DNA of 64,000 nt from Betaproteobacteria bacterium (GTDB taxonomy: Bacteria; Pseudomonadota; Gammaproteobacteria; Burkholderiales; Burkholderiaceae_C), in contig JANXSZ010000016.1 of assembly GCA_025356445.1 (NCBI GenBank), forward strand, positions 1 to 64,000, written 5' to 3'. The notes below the pieces were generated by a model, which saw only the letters and a program-made list of their open reading frames with translations, was not told where the DNA came from and searched no databases. A program made the translations under genes and the position numbers. Positions 8,483-16,778 of this stretch are shown here, piece by piece; the stretch's first letter is position 1, and every line of letters begins with the position of its first letter.

Positions 8483-9472
8483 TCAGCGGGTTGCCTGCAC
8501 GACACGCTTGACGAACTCGCCTGTAGGGCCTGCGCTCCACTTGTCATAGACGGTGCGGGTCGCCTGCACGAAGGGGGCGCGGTCCACGCTGTCAATCTGC
8601 ACGCCTTTGCCCTTGATCTCGGCCACCAAGGTTTCGTCGGCCTCTTTGGACAACTTGCGTTGCATTTGTGTCGCCTCTGCGGCGGCGGCCATGAACACTT
8701 TCTGGTCAGCCGCGCTCATTTTGTCCCAAGAGCGCTTGCTCATGAGAAAGGGCGTTGACTCGTACTTGTGGCCGGTCAGCGAGATGAACTTCTGCACTTC
8801 GTAGAGCTTGGCCGAGGCGATATTGGCCAAAGGGTTCTCCTGACCGTCCACCACGCCTTGCTGTAGTGCCACGTAAAGCTCAGAAAACTTGATCTGCTGT
8901 GGGTCGGCGCCCAGGGCCTGCATGATGTCTACTGTGATGGCGTCGGGTGGCGTGCGGACTTTCAGGCCCTTGACGTCGGCAGGTACTTTAATCGGACGTT
9001 TGCTGTTGGAGATGTGGCGAATGCCGTTATCCCAATAGCCCAGCACGATCATGCCTTTGGCTTCCGAACGCTTGGCCAAATCCTGACCGATGGGGCCATC
9101 CAGCAGTTGCCAGGCCTTGGTGATGTCTGAAAAAAGGAAGGGCAAGCCCAACGCGCTGTACTCGGGAACCACGGTAGAAACGGCACCTTGGCTGTTTGCC
9201 GACATGTCCAAAGTCCCTGAGCGCAGCGCCGTCACCATGGCCGCATCGTCACCGAGCTGCGAGGAATGGGCCACTTGGATCTCGATACGGCCGTTGGTAT
9301 TGGCTTTCACCGTCTCGGCGAACTTCACCGAGGCTTCGTGTCGAGGATTGCCCGGAGCGGCACCGTGACCCAGGATCAATTTAATGGGGGTCTGGGCGAA
9401 AGCCATGGAACCGGTACAGGCTATTGCAGCCACCAGCGCGGCGCGGCGGAAAAGGTGGAATCGTTGTGTCAT
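8483..9472 (-). CDS. dctP: TRAP transporter periplasmic binding protein (DctP family)
   Basis: A 329-residue protein with a clear Sec signal peptide (cleavage expected after the FA of SMAFAQ, residue 26) and the DctP fold. The family segments GHGAAPGNPRHEASVKFAE, LPFLFSD, VKGLKVRTPPDAI (with the arginine that normally salt-bridges a carboxylate or polar ligand) and VALQQGVVDGQENPLANI are all present. It binds the solute in the periplasm and hands it to DctQ-DctM. Start ATG at 9472 has AGGAGA upstream. A 73-base gap separates it from the dehydrogenase. The ligand cannot be read from sequence; the operon suggests a four- or five-carbon polyol or ketose. Confidence 0.9.
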   Translation of the reverse strand: MTQRFHLFRRAALVAAIACTGSMAFAQTPIKLILGHGAAPGNPRHEASVKFAETVKANTNGRIEIQVAHSSQLGDDAAMVTALRSGTLDMSANSQGAVSTVVPEYSALGLPFLFSDITKAWQLLDGPIGQDLAKRSEAKGMIVLGYWDNGIRHISNSKRPIKVPADVKGLKVRTPPDAITVDIMQALGADPQQIKFSELYVALQQGVVDGQENPLANIASAKLYEVQKFISLTGHKYESTPFLMSKRSWDKMSAADQKVFMAAAAEATQMQRKLSKEADETLVAEIKGKGVQIDSVDRAPFVQATRTVYDKWSAGPTGEFVKRVVQATR

Positions 9473-9545
9473 GTTGTCTCCTGCTTGTTTTAATTGCAGC
9501 GGTACTGCGCTGCAGATGGGTTTTGAAATGACGGGTACCGGTCGA

Positions 9546-10295
9546 TCAATGAATCAACATGCCACCATTCACATCCAGAGTGATGCCTGTGCAGTAACCC
9601 GACAGGTCGCTGGCCAGAAACACCACGCAGCCCGCTACGTCATCCGGTGCACCGATGTAACCCAAGGGGATGCCATCCAGAATGGCCTGGCGTTTGTCTT
9701 CGGGGATCAGGCCCTTGTTGATATCGGTGGCAATCAAGCCGGGGGTGACGCAATTCACCCGGATGCCCGCACCGCCATATTCACGGGCCATGGCACGTGC
9801 CAAGCCCAGCACCCCCGCTTTGGCCGCTGAATAATGAGGCCCCCCCAAAATGCCGCCGCCTCGCTGTGCCGACACCGATGAAATGCACACGATGGCGCCG
9901 CGCTTTTGCGTCAGCATGGTAGGTATAACGGCTTGGGAGGCGACCAGCGTGCCGCGCAGGCTGACGTCCAGCACGGCGTCATAGTCTTGGGGAGTGATGT
10001 CCAGCGTCTTGCGCGGCTGGGTGATGCCGGCGTTGTTGACCAAGATATCAATCCGGCCCTTGGCCTCCAGCACGGCAGCTACAGCTGCGTCGCAAGAGGC
10101 CTTGTCTGTCACATCGGCCACCAGGCCCATGTGCTGCGCACCCAGGCGGGCGGCGGCGGCAACAGGGTTGGCTTGCGCGAGATCGAGAATGATGATGGTG
10201 GCGCCCTGGGCGGCCATCATGCGGGCGGTAGCAAAACCCAGGCCATTGGGGCCGGCACCGCCGGTGACCACGGCGACTCTGTCTTTAAGCAACAT
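9546..10295 (-). CDS. NAD(P)-dependent short-chain dehydrogenase (possible tetritol dehydrogenase)
   Basis: A 249-residue classical SDR. The cofactor loop is TGGAGPNGLG (residues 11-20), with NNAG at 87-90, catalytic Ser near 140, Tyr155 and Lys159 in YSAAKAG, and the closing DVNGG. The aspartate at the end of the second strand (ILDLA) points to NAD. SDR enzymes such as D-threitol dehydrogenase (DthD) oxidise the polyol to the ketose that a Dha-type kinase then phosphorylates, a role that fits this first gene of the operon. Start 10295 is supported by AAGGAG eight bases upstream; in-frame extension upstream runs into the divergent regulator. Confidence 0.82.
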   Translation of the reverse strand: MLLKDRVAVVTGGAGPNGLGFATARMMAAQGATIIILDLAQANPVAAAARLGAQHMGLVADVTDKASCDAAVAAVLEAKGRIDILVNNAGITQPRKTLDITPQDYDAVLDVSLRGTLVASQAVIPTMLTQKRGAIVCISSVSAQRGGGILGGPHYSAAKAGVLGLARAMAREYGGAGIRVNCVTPGLIATDINKGLIPEDKRQAILDGIPLGYIGAPDDVAGCVVFLASDLSGYCTGITLDVNGGMLIH

Positions 10296-10416
10296 GTGTT
10301 GTCTCCTTGTTAATCTGCCGCGATTTTGGAGAGATCCCCTTGTTTGTACAAACGATAAAATCTCAGGTTCAGGTGAAAATTTGTCATGTTGCATTGCAAT
10401 AAAATCGCTATTTATC
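10296..10416. promoter_or_regulatory. Divergent promoter region between dehydrogenase and LysR regulator
   Basis: A 121-bp AT-rich gap between two divergent starts. It contains TTGTACAAACGATAAAAT near 10341-10360 and GTTGCATTGCAATAAAAT near 10387-10405; both contain short dyads (TTGTACAA and TTGCATTGCAA) of the kind LysR proteins bind. The arrangement, with a regulator divergent from the operon it controls, is the normal LysR layout. Exact -35/-10 elements were not assigned. Confidence 0.5.
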
Positions 10417-11328
10417 ATGTTGCCTCCTCTGCCTTCGTTGGTCGCCTTTGAAGCGATTGCCCGGCGGCGCAGCTTCGCGCTGGCGGCCTCCGAGCTGCAC
10501 CTCACGCCCTCAGCCGTTAGCCATCAGGTGGCACGGCTGGAGGAGTTCCTGGGGGTAAAGCTGTTTGAGCGCTCGTCACGCGGCGTCAAGCTGAGTCCTG
10601 CGGGCGAGGCTTATTTACTGCGTGTCGGCGGCGCACTGGGCGCGCTCAGTGCCGCCACCGACGATGTGCGCCAGGGTGTGCGCAACTCGTTGTACGTGCA
10701 TGCCAGCCCGAGCTTTGCCAGCCTGTGGTTGATGCCCCGTATCGGGCAGTTCGCGCAGGCTTACCCCGGTGTGTCGCTGTTCTTGTCCGCATCACACCTG
10801 CATTCGGACTTCGAGTTAGGCCAGGTGGATCTGGATATCCGCTACGGTATTCCCGCCTGGCCTCAGTTGGTGGTCAAACCCATATTTCGTGAACCCATCA
10901 TGCCGCTGGCCAGCGCAGCCTTCATTGAACGACACCAGATTCGCACACCGGCCGACCTGCTTCAGGTGCCGCTAATCCAATCGACAGTGGGCGTGGTGCA
11001 GTGGGCGGACTGGTTTGCACTGCACCTGCCATTGAAAAAACCAGATCGTTTTGCGTTGCGCTTTGACAGGGGGTTAATGGCACTGGATGCCGCCGTGCAA
11101 GGCCTGGGCGTGGCACTGGAAAGCACGGTGATTGGCGGCAGCTATATCGAATCAGGGCGACTGCAGCCGGTATTTGATCCGGCATGGTCTATACCTGTGC
11201 AAGCCCATTTTGTGGTGTATCCCGAGCGCCATGGCTACCGTTCGGAAGTTGCGCAATTTTTGGAGTGGCTCCGTGCGCAGACTGACGAATTTGTTGTGGC
11301 CCATCCACAGCTAGATGTCGCCCTCTAG
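10417..11328 (+). CDS. LysR-family transcriptional regulator
   Basis: A 303-residue LysR regulator of the GcvA-like group. The N-terminal winged helix (residues 1-60) includes FEAIARRRSFALAASELHL and TPSAVSHQVARLEEFLG, and a periplasmic-binding-type sensor domain follows, with DLDIRYG and GVALES. It is divergent from the sugar operon across 121 bp and therefore most likely controls it in response to a pathway intermediate. The start at 10417 (MLPPLPSLVAFEA) matches the family; the frame is open further upstream but would extend into the dehydrogenase gene. Confidence 0.88.
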   Translation: MLPPLPSLVAFEAIARRRSFALAASELHLTPSAVSHQVARLEEFLGVKLFERSSRGVKLSPAGEAYLLRVGGALGALSAATDDVRQGVRNSLYVHASPSFASLWLMPRIGQFAQAYPGVSLFLSASHLHSDFELGQVDLDIRYGIPAWPQLVVKPIFREPIMPLASAAFIERHQIRTPADLLQVPLIQSTVGVVQWADWFALHLPLKKPDRFALRFDRGLMALDAAVQGLGVALESTVIGGSYIESGRLQPVFDPAWSIPVQAHFVVYPERHGYRSEVAQFLEWLRAQTDEFVVAHPQLDVAL

Positions 11329-11612
11329 CGCTGTACCTTGCAGCAAACTGACATTGCGCCTTACACTTCATATTGGTATAAACCCTAACATAAAGTGCTC
11401 GTCATGTTTTCATTGTTCTTTCTTCTTCTTGATGCGCTCAAGTCACCAAGTCCTCATAGCGAGTTAGCTGGCAGTGCCCATGACCGCTTTTTGAGCCAAG
11501 CCACTTCGCACGCCCACTTGGAGCACCTTGAGCGGGAATGGGATCGTCGTTCGTACGAATACGGTGTTCACTGACCTGTGTATTGAGACCCTTCGGCAGT
11601 TGTTGTCAAAAC

Positions 11613-11633
11613 TTAAGTCAGCAAAAGACTTAA
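11613..11633. promoter_or_regulatory. Perfect 7-bp inverted repeat in the gap before 11726
   Basis: TTAAGTC and GACTTAA flank a 7-base centre, followed by a run of A. It sits about 95 bp upstream of the next gene in an AT-rich patch of the 397-bp gap from 11329 to 11725. The spacing and symmetry fit a protein-binding site or a weak hairpin. The gap holds no convincing gene; a minus-strand frame of about 87 codons lacks recognisable features. Confidence 0.35.
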
Positions 11634-11678
11634 AAAAACACCTTAATTTTCTGTTTAGCCTGCCGTTATATCTAACGT

Positions 11679-11724
11679 GAGGCCACGAAGCGTACATAGG
11701 CCTCTTACGACATTCGAGGCCTAT
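11679..11724 (+). promoter_or_regulatory. Leader with two mutually exclusive hairpins masking or freeing the ribosome site
   Basis: Immediately before the ATG at 11726, ATAGGCCTC (11696-11704) can pair with GAGGCCTAT (11716-11724) as a perfect 9-bp stem with an 11-base loop. The right arm contains the GAGG ribosome-binding site. A second GAGGCC at 11679-11684 can pair with the same GGCCTC arm and release the ribosome site. This three-arm layout is what a translational switch needs, although GGCC is self-complementary and coincidence is possible. Confidence 0.5.
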
Positions 11725-11725
11725 C

Positions 11726-12406
11726 ATGAAACTCGCTCCTGTTGAACGGTACGGCAGCTGGCGCCCAGGCGGCTCAGATGCCCGTGTGGCTGCTGTCAGC
11801 AGGCTGCAAACGGTGACGCCTGAAACCGCAGGGCAGTCTGCTGCCCCTGTGCTCTCCAGCGGACGGGAGTTGCCCGTTTTGGCCGTGCAACGGGGTAGCC
11901 TGGCCCAGGCGCGGCCCGTGTTGCAAAGCGATAAGCCTAAGAACGCGGAGACTGATCCTGCGTTGCCGCAAGCGTCTCAGCCGTCCACAGGCAATTCTGC
12001 CTTGGGCACCTCAACCGTGGATACTTTTCCTCTTAAATCGACGCAGCCCAAGGGCGTGCCAGAGACTGAATCAGACGTTAAATCAGGCGATGGGACGTCT
12101 GCAACTGTGACGGCCTTGGCGCAGCCCCCCAAGGTGACTGTGGCGTCCATCGCTGCAGAGCAAGCTGCAGATGCTGCACGGCATCTGGCCGCCGAGAAGG
12201 CGAGTAACGAGCCGCCCAAAGAACCACTTTCTAAAATGCTGCTGGATTTGGTTCAGTCGGTGTGGGCTGCCAGTGGCTCGGTTGTCGATGCTGCGTCGTC
12301 GTCCAGCAAAGTCCGTAATACCGTGACTTCCAACCAAGGGGCCGTGGCTGCGGCGACTTACACGGCCAATGCAGTCAAACCCAGCGCTCAATCTTCCACC
12401 AACTGA
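11726..12406 (+). CDS. Uncharacterised Ala/Ser/Thr-rich protein
   Basis: I do not recognise this 226-residue protein. It has no signal peptide, membrane segment or known motif; it is rich in Ala, Ser, Thr, Pro, Gln and Val with few hydrophobic clusters, so it is probably largely disordered. A mildly ordered, helical part runs from about residue 135 to 195 (PPKVTVASIAAEQAADAARH, then PLSKMLLDLVQSVWAASG). The start ATG follows a GAGG site buried in a hairpin. Its 3' end overlaps the convergent ABC transporter gene by 19 bases. Coding potential is supported by the uninterrupted frame and ordinary codon use; function is unknown. Confidence 0.55.
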   Translation: MKLAPVERYGSWRPGGSDARVAAVSRLQTVTPETAGQSAAPVLSSGRELPVLAVQRGSLAQARPVLQSDKPKNAETDPALPQASQPSTGNSALGTSTVDTFPLKSTQPKGVPETESDVKSGDGTSATVTALAQPPKVTVASIAAEQAADAARHLAAEKASNEPPKEPLSKMLLDLVQSVWAASGSVVDAASSSSKVRNTVTSNQGAVAAATYTANAVKPSAQSSTN

Positions 12407-14214
12407 CGCTGCAAACCCGCGCCTTCTTTTGTCCCCACCGTCCAACTGCGTTCGTGAAAAGCCTTGACTGACGCGCGGTGCGCAATTGATACGATAGCCC
12501 CGTTGCTCTGCGCAACGGTAGCCAGCAAGCGCTGGTACAAAGTAGCCTCTGCGGCTTCGTCCAAAGCGCTGGTCGCCTCATCGGCAAACAGCCAGTGCGG
12601 CTTTTTCAGCAGCACCCGCGCAATGGCCAAGCGCTGCTGTTCACCTCCAGACAACCGCAGGTTCCATGCCGCTTCTTCATCCAACCGGCCAACCAAGTCA
12701 GGCAAGAGCGCATCGCGCAGGGCTTGTTGCAGGGCGTCGTCGCTGTAGTGGCTGACGGGTTCGGGGTAGGCCAAGGCATCACGCAGGCGTCCTTGGGGCA
12801 GGTAAGGGCGCTGGGGCAGGAACATCGCTGTCCCGGCAAAATCTGCCGGGCGATGGAGGGTGCCGCTGGCCCAGGGCCAAATGCCTGCCAATGTGCGAAA
12901 CAACGTGGATTTGCCACTGCCCGAAGGCCCTGACAGCAGCACATGGTCGCCGGGGTGCAACGCCAAATGAGCGGCTCTGAACAGCGTGGTGCCGTTCGCC
13001 AGTTGCAAATCCAGATTGATGGCACTCAAGCCTTCGCTTTCGCCTGTGCCACTGGATTGATGCATGGTGTCCGCTGTTGACGGGGCTTGCAACATGGCAA
13101 AGCTCGCCTCAAAACTGGCCAGCCGGTCTGCGGTAGCGCTCCAAGTGGCCAAGCGATCATAGTTGTCCACCAGCCACGACAGCGAGTCTTGGACCCGGTT
13201 GAAGGCGGAAGCCACCTGCATCAAATCGCCTAACTGGATGGCTCCGCTGAAAAAACGAGGTGCAGCCACCACCATAGGGAATACCGTGGCCACTTGCCCA
13301 AAGCTGGTGGTGAACCAGAGCAGGTTCTTTTGCGTTCGCAGCAACTGCCAGTAGTTGGTCAGCACACGGCCAAAGCGGGCTTCCAGTAAGTTTTGTTCTA
13401 CCGGGCCACCCTTGTCCAGCGCGATGGATTCGCTGTACTCCCGCACGCGCACCATATGGTGCCGAAAGTCGGCTTCAAGGCGCTGCTGCTGGAAGTTCAA
13501 GGCGACCAGCGGACGGCCAATGAAGTGTGTAACTGCGCTGCCGAGTACGCAGTACAGCAACGCCATCCAGACCATAAAGCCCGGCACGGTGTAGTGCTGG
13601 CCGTCAAACGAGAAGCCAAAACTGCCAGACAGCGTCCACAAAATACCAATAAATGACACCAACGTCACCACCGCATTCAGCAACCCCATCGAGAGGGATA
13701 CGGTGTAGCTGGTGAACTGATTCACATCCTCTTGAATTCGCTGGTCAGGGTTGTCCGCCGGTTTGGGGACGGGCTGGTCTGGTGCGTTGCTGTGGTGGCC
13801 TGATGGGGTGAACTGTGCCAATTCAAGTTGGTAAAACGCGTGGCCTGACAGCCAGCGGCGCAGGTATTCGCTGGTCATCCAGCGCCGCCAGCGCATCTCC
13901 AGCAGCTGTGTCAGGTAAAACTTGTAAACCGATACGGCGATGATGCCGGCCGCTATCCAGCAAAACACCCCGAGCTGGCTCCAGAAAACAGGCTGATCTT
14001 TGTTTTGCAGGGCATCGTAAAACGTGCGGTTCCAGTCATTCAGCAGCACCAGCATATAGACCGTGCCCAGGTTCAGTGCCACGATGGCGGCGAGCAGTCC
14101 ACGTGCTCTCCATTTTTCGCTTGACTGAAAGTAGGGCAGCGACAAGGCCCAGATTTTCTTGGTTTGAATTTTGAGCGTGCGGGCGCTGGCGGCGATGCGG
14201 GTAATGAGGGTCAT
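12388..14214 (-). CDS. ABC transporter, fused membrane and ATPase domains (YddA/ABCD-like)
   Basis: A 608-residue half-transporter. The N-terminal part (about residues 30-330) is the ABC_membrane_2 type found in E. coli YddA and peroxisomal ABCD proteins, with WNRTFYDALQNKD and EDVNQFT. The ATPase domain has Walker A GPSGSGKST (429-437), the LSGGEQQ signature near 521, Walker B LFADEATSALDE and a late H in SIAHR. It would work as a homodimer in the inner membrane; relatives move fatty acids, cobalamin or peptides, and the substrate here is unknown. Start 14214 (MTLITRIAAS) is chosen over a longer frame that overlaps a GC-rich leader. Confidence 0.82.
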   Translation of the reverse strand: MTLITRIAASARTLKIQTKKIWALSLPYFQSSEKWRARGLLAAIVALNLGTVYMLVLLNDWNRTFYDALQNKDQPVFWSQLGVFCWIAAGIIAVSVYKFYLTQLLEMRWRRWMTSEYLRRWLSGHAFYQLELAQFTPSGHHSNAPDQPVPKPADNPDQRIQEDVNQFTSYTVSLSMGLLNAVVTLVSFIGILWTLSGSFGFSFDGQHYTVPGFMVWMALLYCVLGSAVTHFIGRPLVALNFQQQRLEADFRHHMVRVREYSESIALDKGGPVEQNLLEARFGRVLTNYWQLLRTQKNLLWFTTSFGQVATVFPMVVAAPRFFSGAIQLGDLMQVASAFNRVQDSLSWLVDNYDRLATWSATADRLASFEASFAMLQAPSTADTMHQSSGTGESEGLSAINLDLQLANGTTLFRAAHLALHPGDHVLLSGPSGSGKSTLFRTLAGIWPWASGTLHRPADFAGTAMFLPQRPYLPQGRLRDALAYPEPVSHYSDDALQQALRDALLPDLVGRLDEEAAWNLRLSGGEQQRLAIARVLLKKPHWLFADEATSALDEAAEATLYQRLLATVAQSNGAIVSIAHRASVKAFHERSWTVGTKEGAGLQRQLVED

Positions 14215-14387
14215 ACGAGAATTGTGCCTTGACAGCCGTGTTGCACCCCGTGAACCGGGGGTTGTTGTCTTACCCCAGGGGTCAGACAATAACTATGTGC
14301 TCCAAAGTCAGGCACAGGTTCCGTCCGTCTTGCCGTGTTGGGACAAGATAGGTGGCGTCGGGTCATTTTTTTAAATAGGGGTTTTGT

Positions 14388-14525
14388 ATGAAAAAAGCAA
14401 TGTTTGCAGCCGTGTTGATGGCCTTGTCGAGTCTCACTTTTGCTGGCGGTTGCTGGCAAGGTGGTAAATATGTGCAGTGCGTGAAGAACATGGAGTCTGG
14501 CACCACGGACAGCGTACAGCGCTAA
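14388..14525 (+). CDS. Small secreted peptide, 45 residues
   Basis: A short gene with strong signs of translation: AGGGG lies nine bases before the ATG, and the product starts MKKAMFAAVLMALSSLTFAG, a textbook signal peptide with cleavage expected after residue 19 or 20. The mature part is about 25 residues (GGCWQGGKYVQCVKNMESG...) with two cysteines, which could form one disulfide in the periplasm. It is followed by a strong transcription terminator, so it is probably a single-gene unit. I know no function; a periplasmic or outer-membrane-associated micropeptide is likely. Confidence 0.6.
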   Translation: MKKAMFAAVLMALSSLTFAGGCWQGGKYVQCVKNMESGTTDSVQR

Positions 14526-14578
14526 ACCGCTCCGCTCCCCTGCGCTTTCTGCCTTGCAGTTAGCGCGGCGTTGCCCTC

Positions 14579-14609
14579 AGCCCCCAAACCCTTGACTGGG
14601 TTGGGGGCT
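14579..14609 (+). terminator. Rho-independent terminator after the small secreted peptide gene
   Basis: AGCCCCCAAACCC and GGGTTGGGGGCT form a GC-rich stem with one bulged base and a six-base loop, followed by TATTTATT. It lies 54 bases after the peptide stop and before the sigma-54 promoter of the next operon, insulating the two. Confidence 0.75.
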
Positions 14610-14632
14610 TATTTATTGGAGGCGTAGTTGTC

Positions 14633-14648
14633 TGGCATGGGGCTTGCT
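14633..14648 (+). promoter_or_regulatory. Sigma-54 (RpoN) promoter for the prkA operon
   Basis: TGGCATGGGGCTTGCT matches the sigma-54 consensus TGGCAYR-N4-TTGCW at every fixed position, with the GG and GC elements at the required spacing. It lies 199 bases before the prkA start, on the same strand and right after a terminator. In E. coli the orthologous yeaGH operon is known to be RpoN/NtrC dependent, which supports the call. The roughly 200-base leader holds no other gene. Confidence 0.75.
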
Positions 14649-14846
14649 GATGTCTTTACTGCGATCTTGTGACAACCGTCTCCCTCTGCACTGGGCTAAC
14701 GTGACATATGACCGGTATAGAGCAACCAGACCAGTGCATCGGGTATTGGGTTTAGTGATTAAATGAACTTGCAAGCCGCAATCTGACCCTAACCCAACAC
14801 AGCAGTGTCCTATCCCGGGTGCCGCTGAACTGAAGCAGGAGGCCCT

Positions 14847-16769
14847 ATGGATGCAATTGGCAATTTCGTCGCTCGGTACGCCCGCAGCCGCGAAGAAGAA
14901 CTCTCCATCGACGAATATCTGGCGGAATGCAAACGCAATCCGCTGGCCTATGCCACTGCCGCCGAGCGTATGCTGAGTGCGATTGGCGAGCCTGAGCTGC
15001 TCGACACCCGCAACGACCCGCGCCTCTCACGCCTGTTTGCCAACAAGGTCATTAAACGCTACCCCGCCTTTGCCGAGTTTTACGGCATGGAAGACGCAAT
15101 CGAGCAGGTCGTCAGCTATTTCCGCCACGCCGCGCAAGGCCTGGAAGAGCGCAAGCAAATTTTGTATTTACTCGGGCCGGTCGGGGGCGGCAAAAGCTCC
15201 ATCGCTGAACGCCTGAAGCACCTGATGCAGCAAGTGCCGTTCTACGCCATCAAAGGCTCGCCCGTGAATGAGACGCCGCTGGCGCTGTTTGATGCGGTCG
15301 AAGATGGACCCATACTGCAAGAGAATTACGGGATCTCCCGCCGCTACCTGCAACGCATCCTGTCGCCTTGGGCTGTGAAGCGACTGGACGAATTTGGAGG
15401 GGACATTCGCCAGTTCAAAATCGTCAAGCGCTACCCCAACACGCTCAAGCAAATCGGTATTGCCAAGACCGAGCCGGGCGATGAAAACAACCAAGACATC
15501 AGCTCGCTGGTAGGCAAGGTGGACATCCGCAAGCTGGAGAATTTTTCGCAAGACGACACCGATGCCTACAGCTACTCGGGTGGCCTGTGCCTGGCCAATC
15601 AGGGGATGCTGGAATTTGTGGAAATGTTCAAGGCGCCCATCAAGGTGCTGCACCCGCTGCTGACAGCCACACAAGAGGGCAACTACAAAGGCACAGAAGG
15701 CTTTGGGGCTATCCCTTTTGATGGCGTGGTGCTGGCCCACAGCAACGAGAGCGAGTGGAAAACCTTTCGCAACAACAAAAACAACGAGGCCTTTTTAGAC
15801 CGCATCTACATCGTCAAAGTGCCGTACTGCCTGCGGGTGAGCGAAGAGACCAAAATCTACGAAAAGTTGATCCGCGATTCGTCCCTCGGTGCGGCCAAAT
15901 GTGCTCCCGGCACGTTCAAAATGATGGCTCAGTTCTCGATTTTGACGCGCCTGAAAGAGCCTGAAAATTCCAGCCTGCTGAGCAAAATGCAGGTCTACGA
16001 CGGTGAGAGTTTGAAAGACACCGATCCGCGTGCCAAGAGCTTCCAGGAGTACCGGGATTACGCGGGCGTAGACGAAGGCATGAGCGGTGTCTCGACGCGC
16101 TTTGCCTTCAAAATCCTCTCCAAAGTGTTCAACTTTGACAGCGCCGAAGTGGCGGCCAACCCAGTGCATCTGATGTATGTGCTGGAGCAGCAAATCGAGC
16201 GTGAGCAGTTTTCCAGCGAACTGGAAACCAAGTACACCGGGTTCATCAAAGAGTATTTGGCGCCTCGCTACGCCGAGTTCATTGGCAAAGAAATTCAGAC
16301 GGCGTATTTAGAGAGTTACAGCGAATACGGTCAAAACATTTTTGACCGCTACGTCACTTATGCTGACTACTGGATTCAGGACAACGAATACCGTGACACC
16401 GACACTGGCGAGGTGTTTGACCGGGTGGCGCTGAATGCCGAGCTTGAGAAAATTGAGAAGCCCGCAGGCATTGCCAACCCCAAAGATTTCAGAAACGAAA
16501 TTGTCAATTTTGTGCTGCGTGCGCGGGCCAACAACCAGGGCAAAAACCCCGGCTGGACGAGTTACGAGAAGTTGCGTTTGGTGATCGAGAAAAAAATGTT
16601 CTCCAACACCGAAGAGCTGCTGCCCGTCATCAGCTTCAACGCCAAAGCCAGTGCTGACGAAGCCCGCAAGCACGAAGACTTTGTGACCCGCATGGTGGAC
16701 AAGGGCTACACCGCCAAGCAGGTGCGCCTGCTCTGCGAATGGTATTTGCGCGTTCGCAAGAGTTCCTGA
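14847..16769 (+). CDS. prkA: PrkA-family serine protein kinase (YeaG)
   Basis: A 640-residue cytoplasmic protein with an N-terminal AAA-type ATPase domain (Walker A GPVGGGKSS, residues 110-118) and the C-terminal PrkA kinase-like domain. PrkA/YeaG is made in sustained nitrogen starvation and stationary phase and takes part in stress adaptation; phosphorylation, and in Bacillus protease activity, have been reported for family members. Typical segments are HSNESEWKTFRNNKNNEAFLDRI and the final KGYTAKQVRLLCEWYLRVRK. It is the first gene of the prkA-yeaH-spoVR operon. AGGAGG lies 6 bases upstream of the ATG. Confidence 0.93.
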   Translation: MDAIGNFVARYARSREEELSIDEYLAECKRNPLAYATAAERMLSAIGEPELLDTRNDPRLSRLFANKVIKRYPAFAEFYGMEDAIEQVVSYFRHAAQGLEERKQILYLLGPVGGGKSSIAERLKHLMQQVPFYAIKGSPVNETPLALFDAVEDGPILQENYGISRRYLQRILSPWAVKRLDEFGGDIRQFKIVKRYPNTLKQIGIAKTEPGDENNQDISSLVGKVDIRKLENFSQDDTDAYSYSGGLCLANQGMLEFVEMFKAPIKVLHPLLTATQEGNYKGTEGFGAIPFDGVVLAHSNESEWKTFRNNKNNEAFLDRIYIVKVPYCLRVSEETKIYEKLIRDSSLGAAKCAPGTFKMMAQFSILTRLKEPENSSLLSKMQVYDGESLKDTDPRAKSFQEYRDYAGVDEGMSGVSTRFAFKILSKVFNFDSAEVAANPVHLMYVLEQQIEREQFSSELETKYTGFIKEYLAPRYAEFIGKEIQTAYLESYSEYGQNIFDRYVTYADYWIQDNEYRDTDTGEVFDRVALNAELEKIEKPAGIANPKDFRNEIVNFVLRARANNQGKNPGWTSYEKLRLVIEKKMFSNTEELLPVISFNAKASADEARKHEDFVTRMVDKGYTAKQVRLLCEWYLRVRKSS

Positions 16770-16778
16770 GATCCCACG

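Noticed and set aside
11464-11727. 87-codon minus-strand frame in the gap before 11726
   Set aside because: No ribosome site or motif, and it overlaps the structured leader of the next gene.
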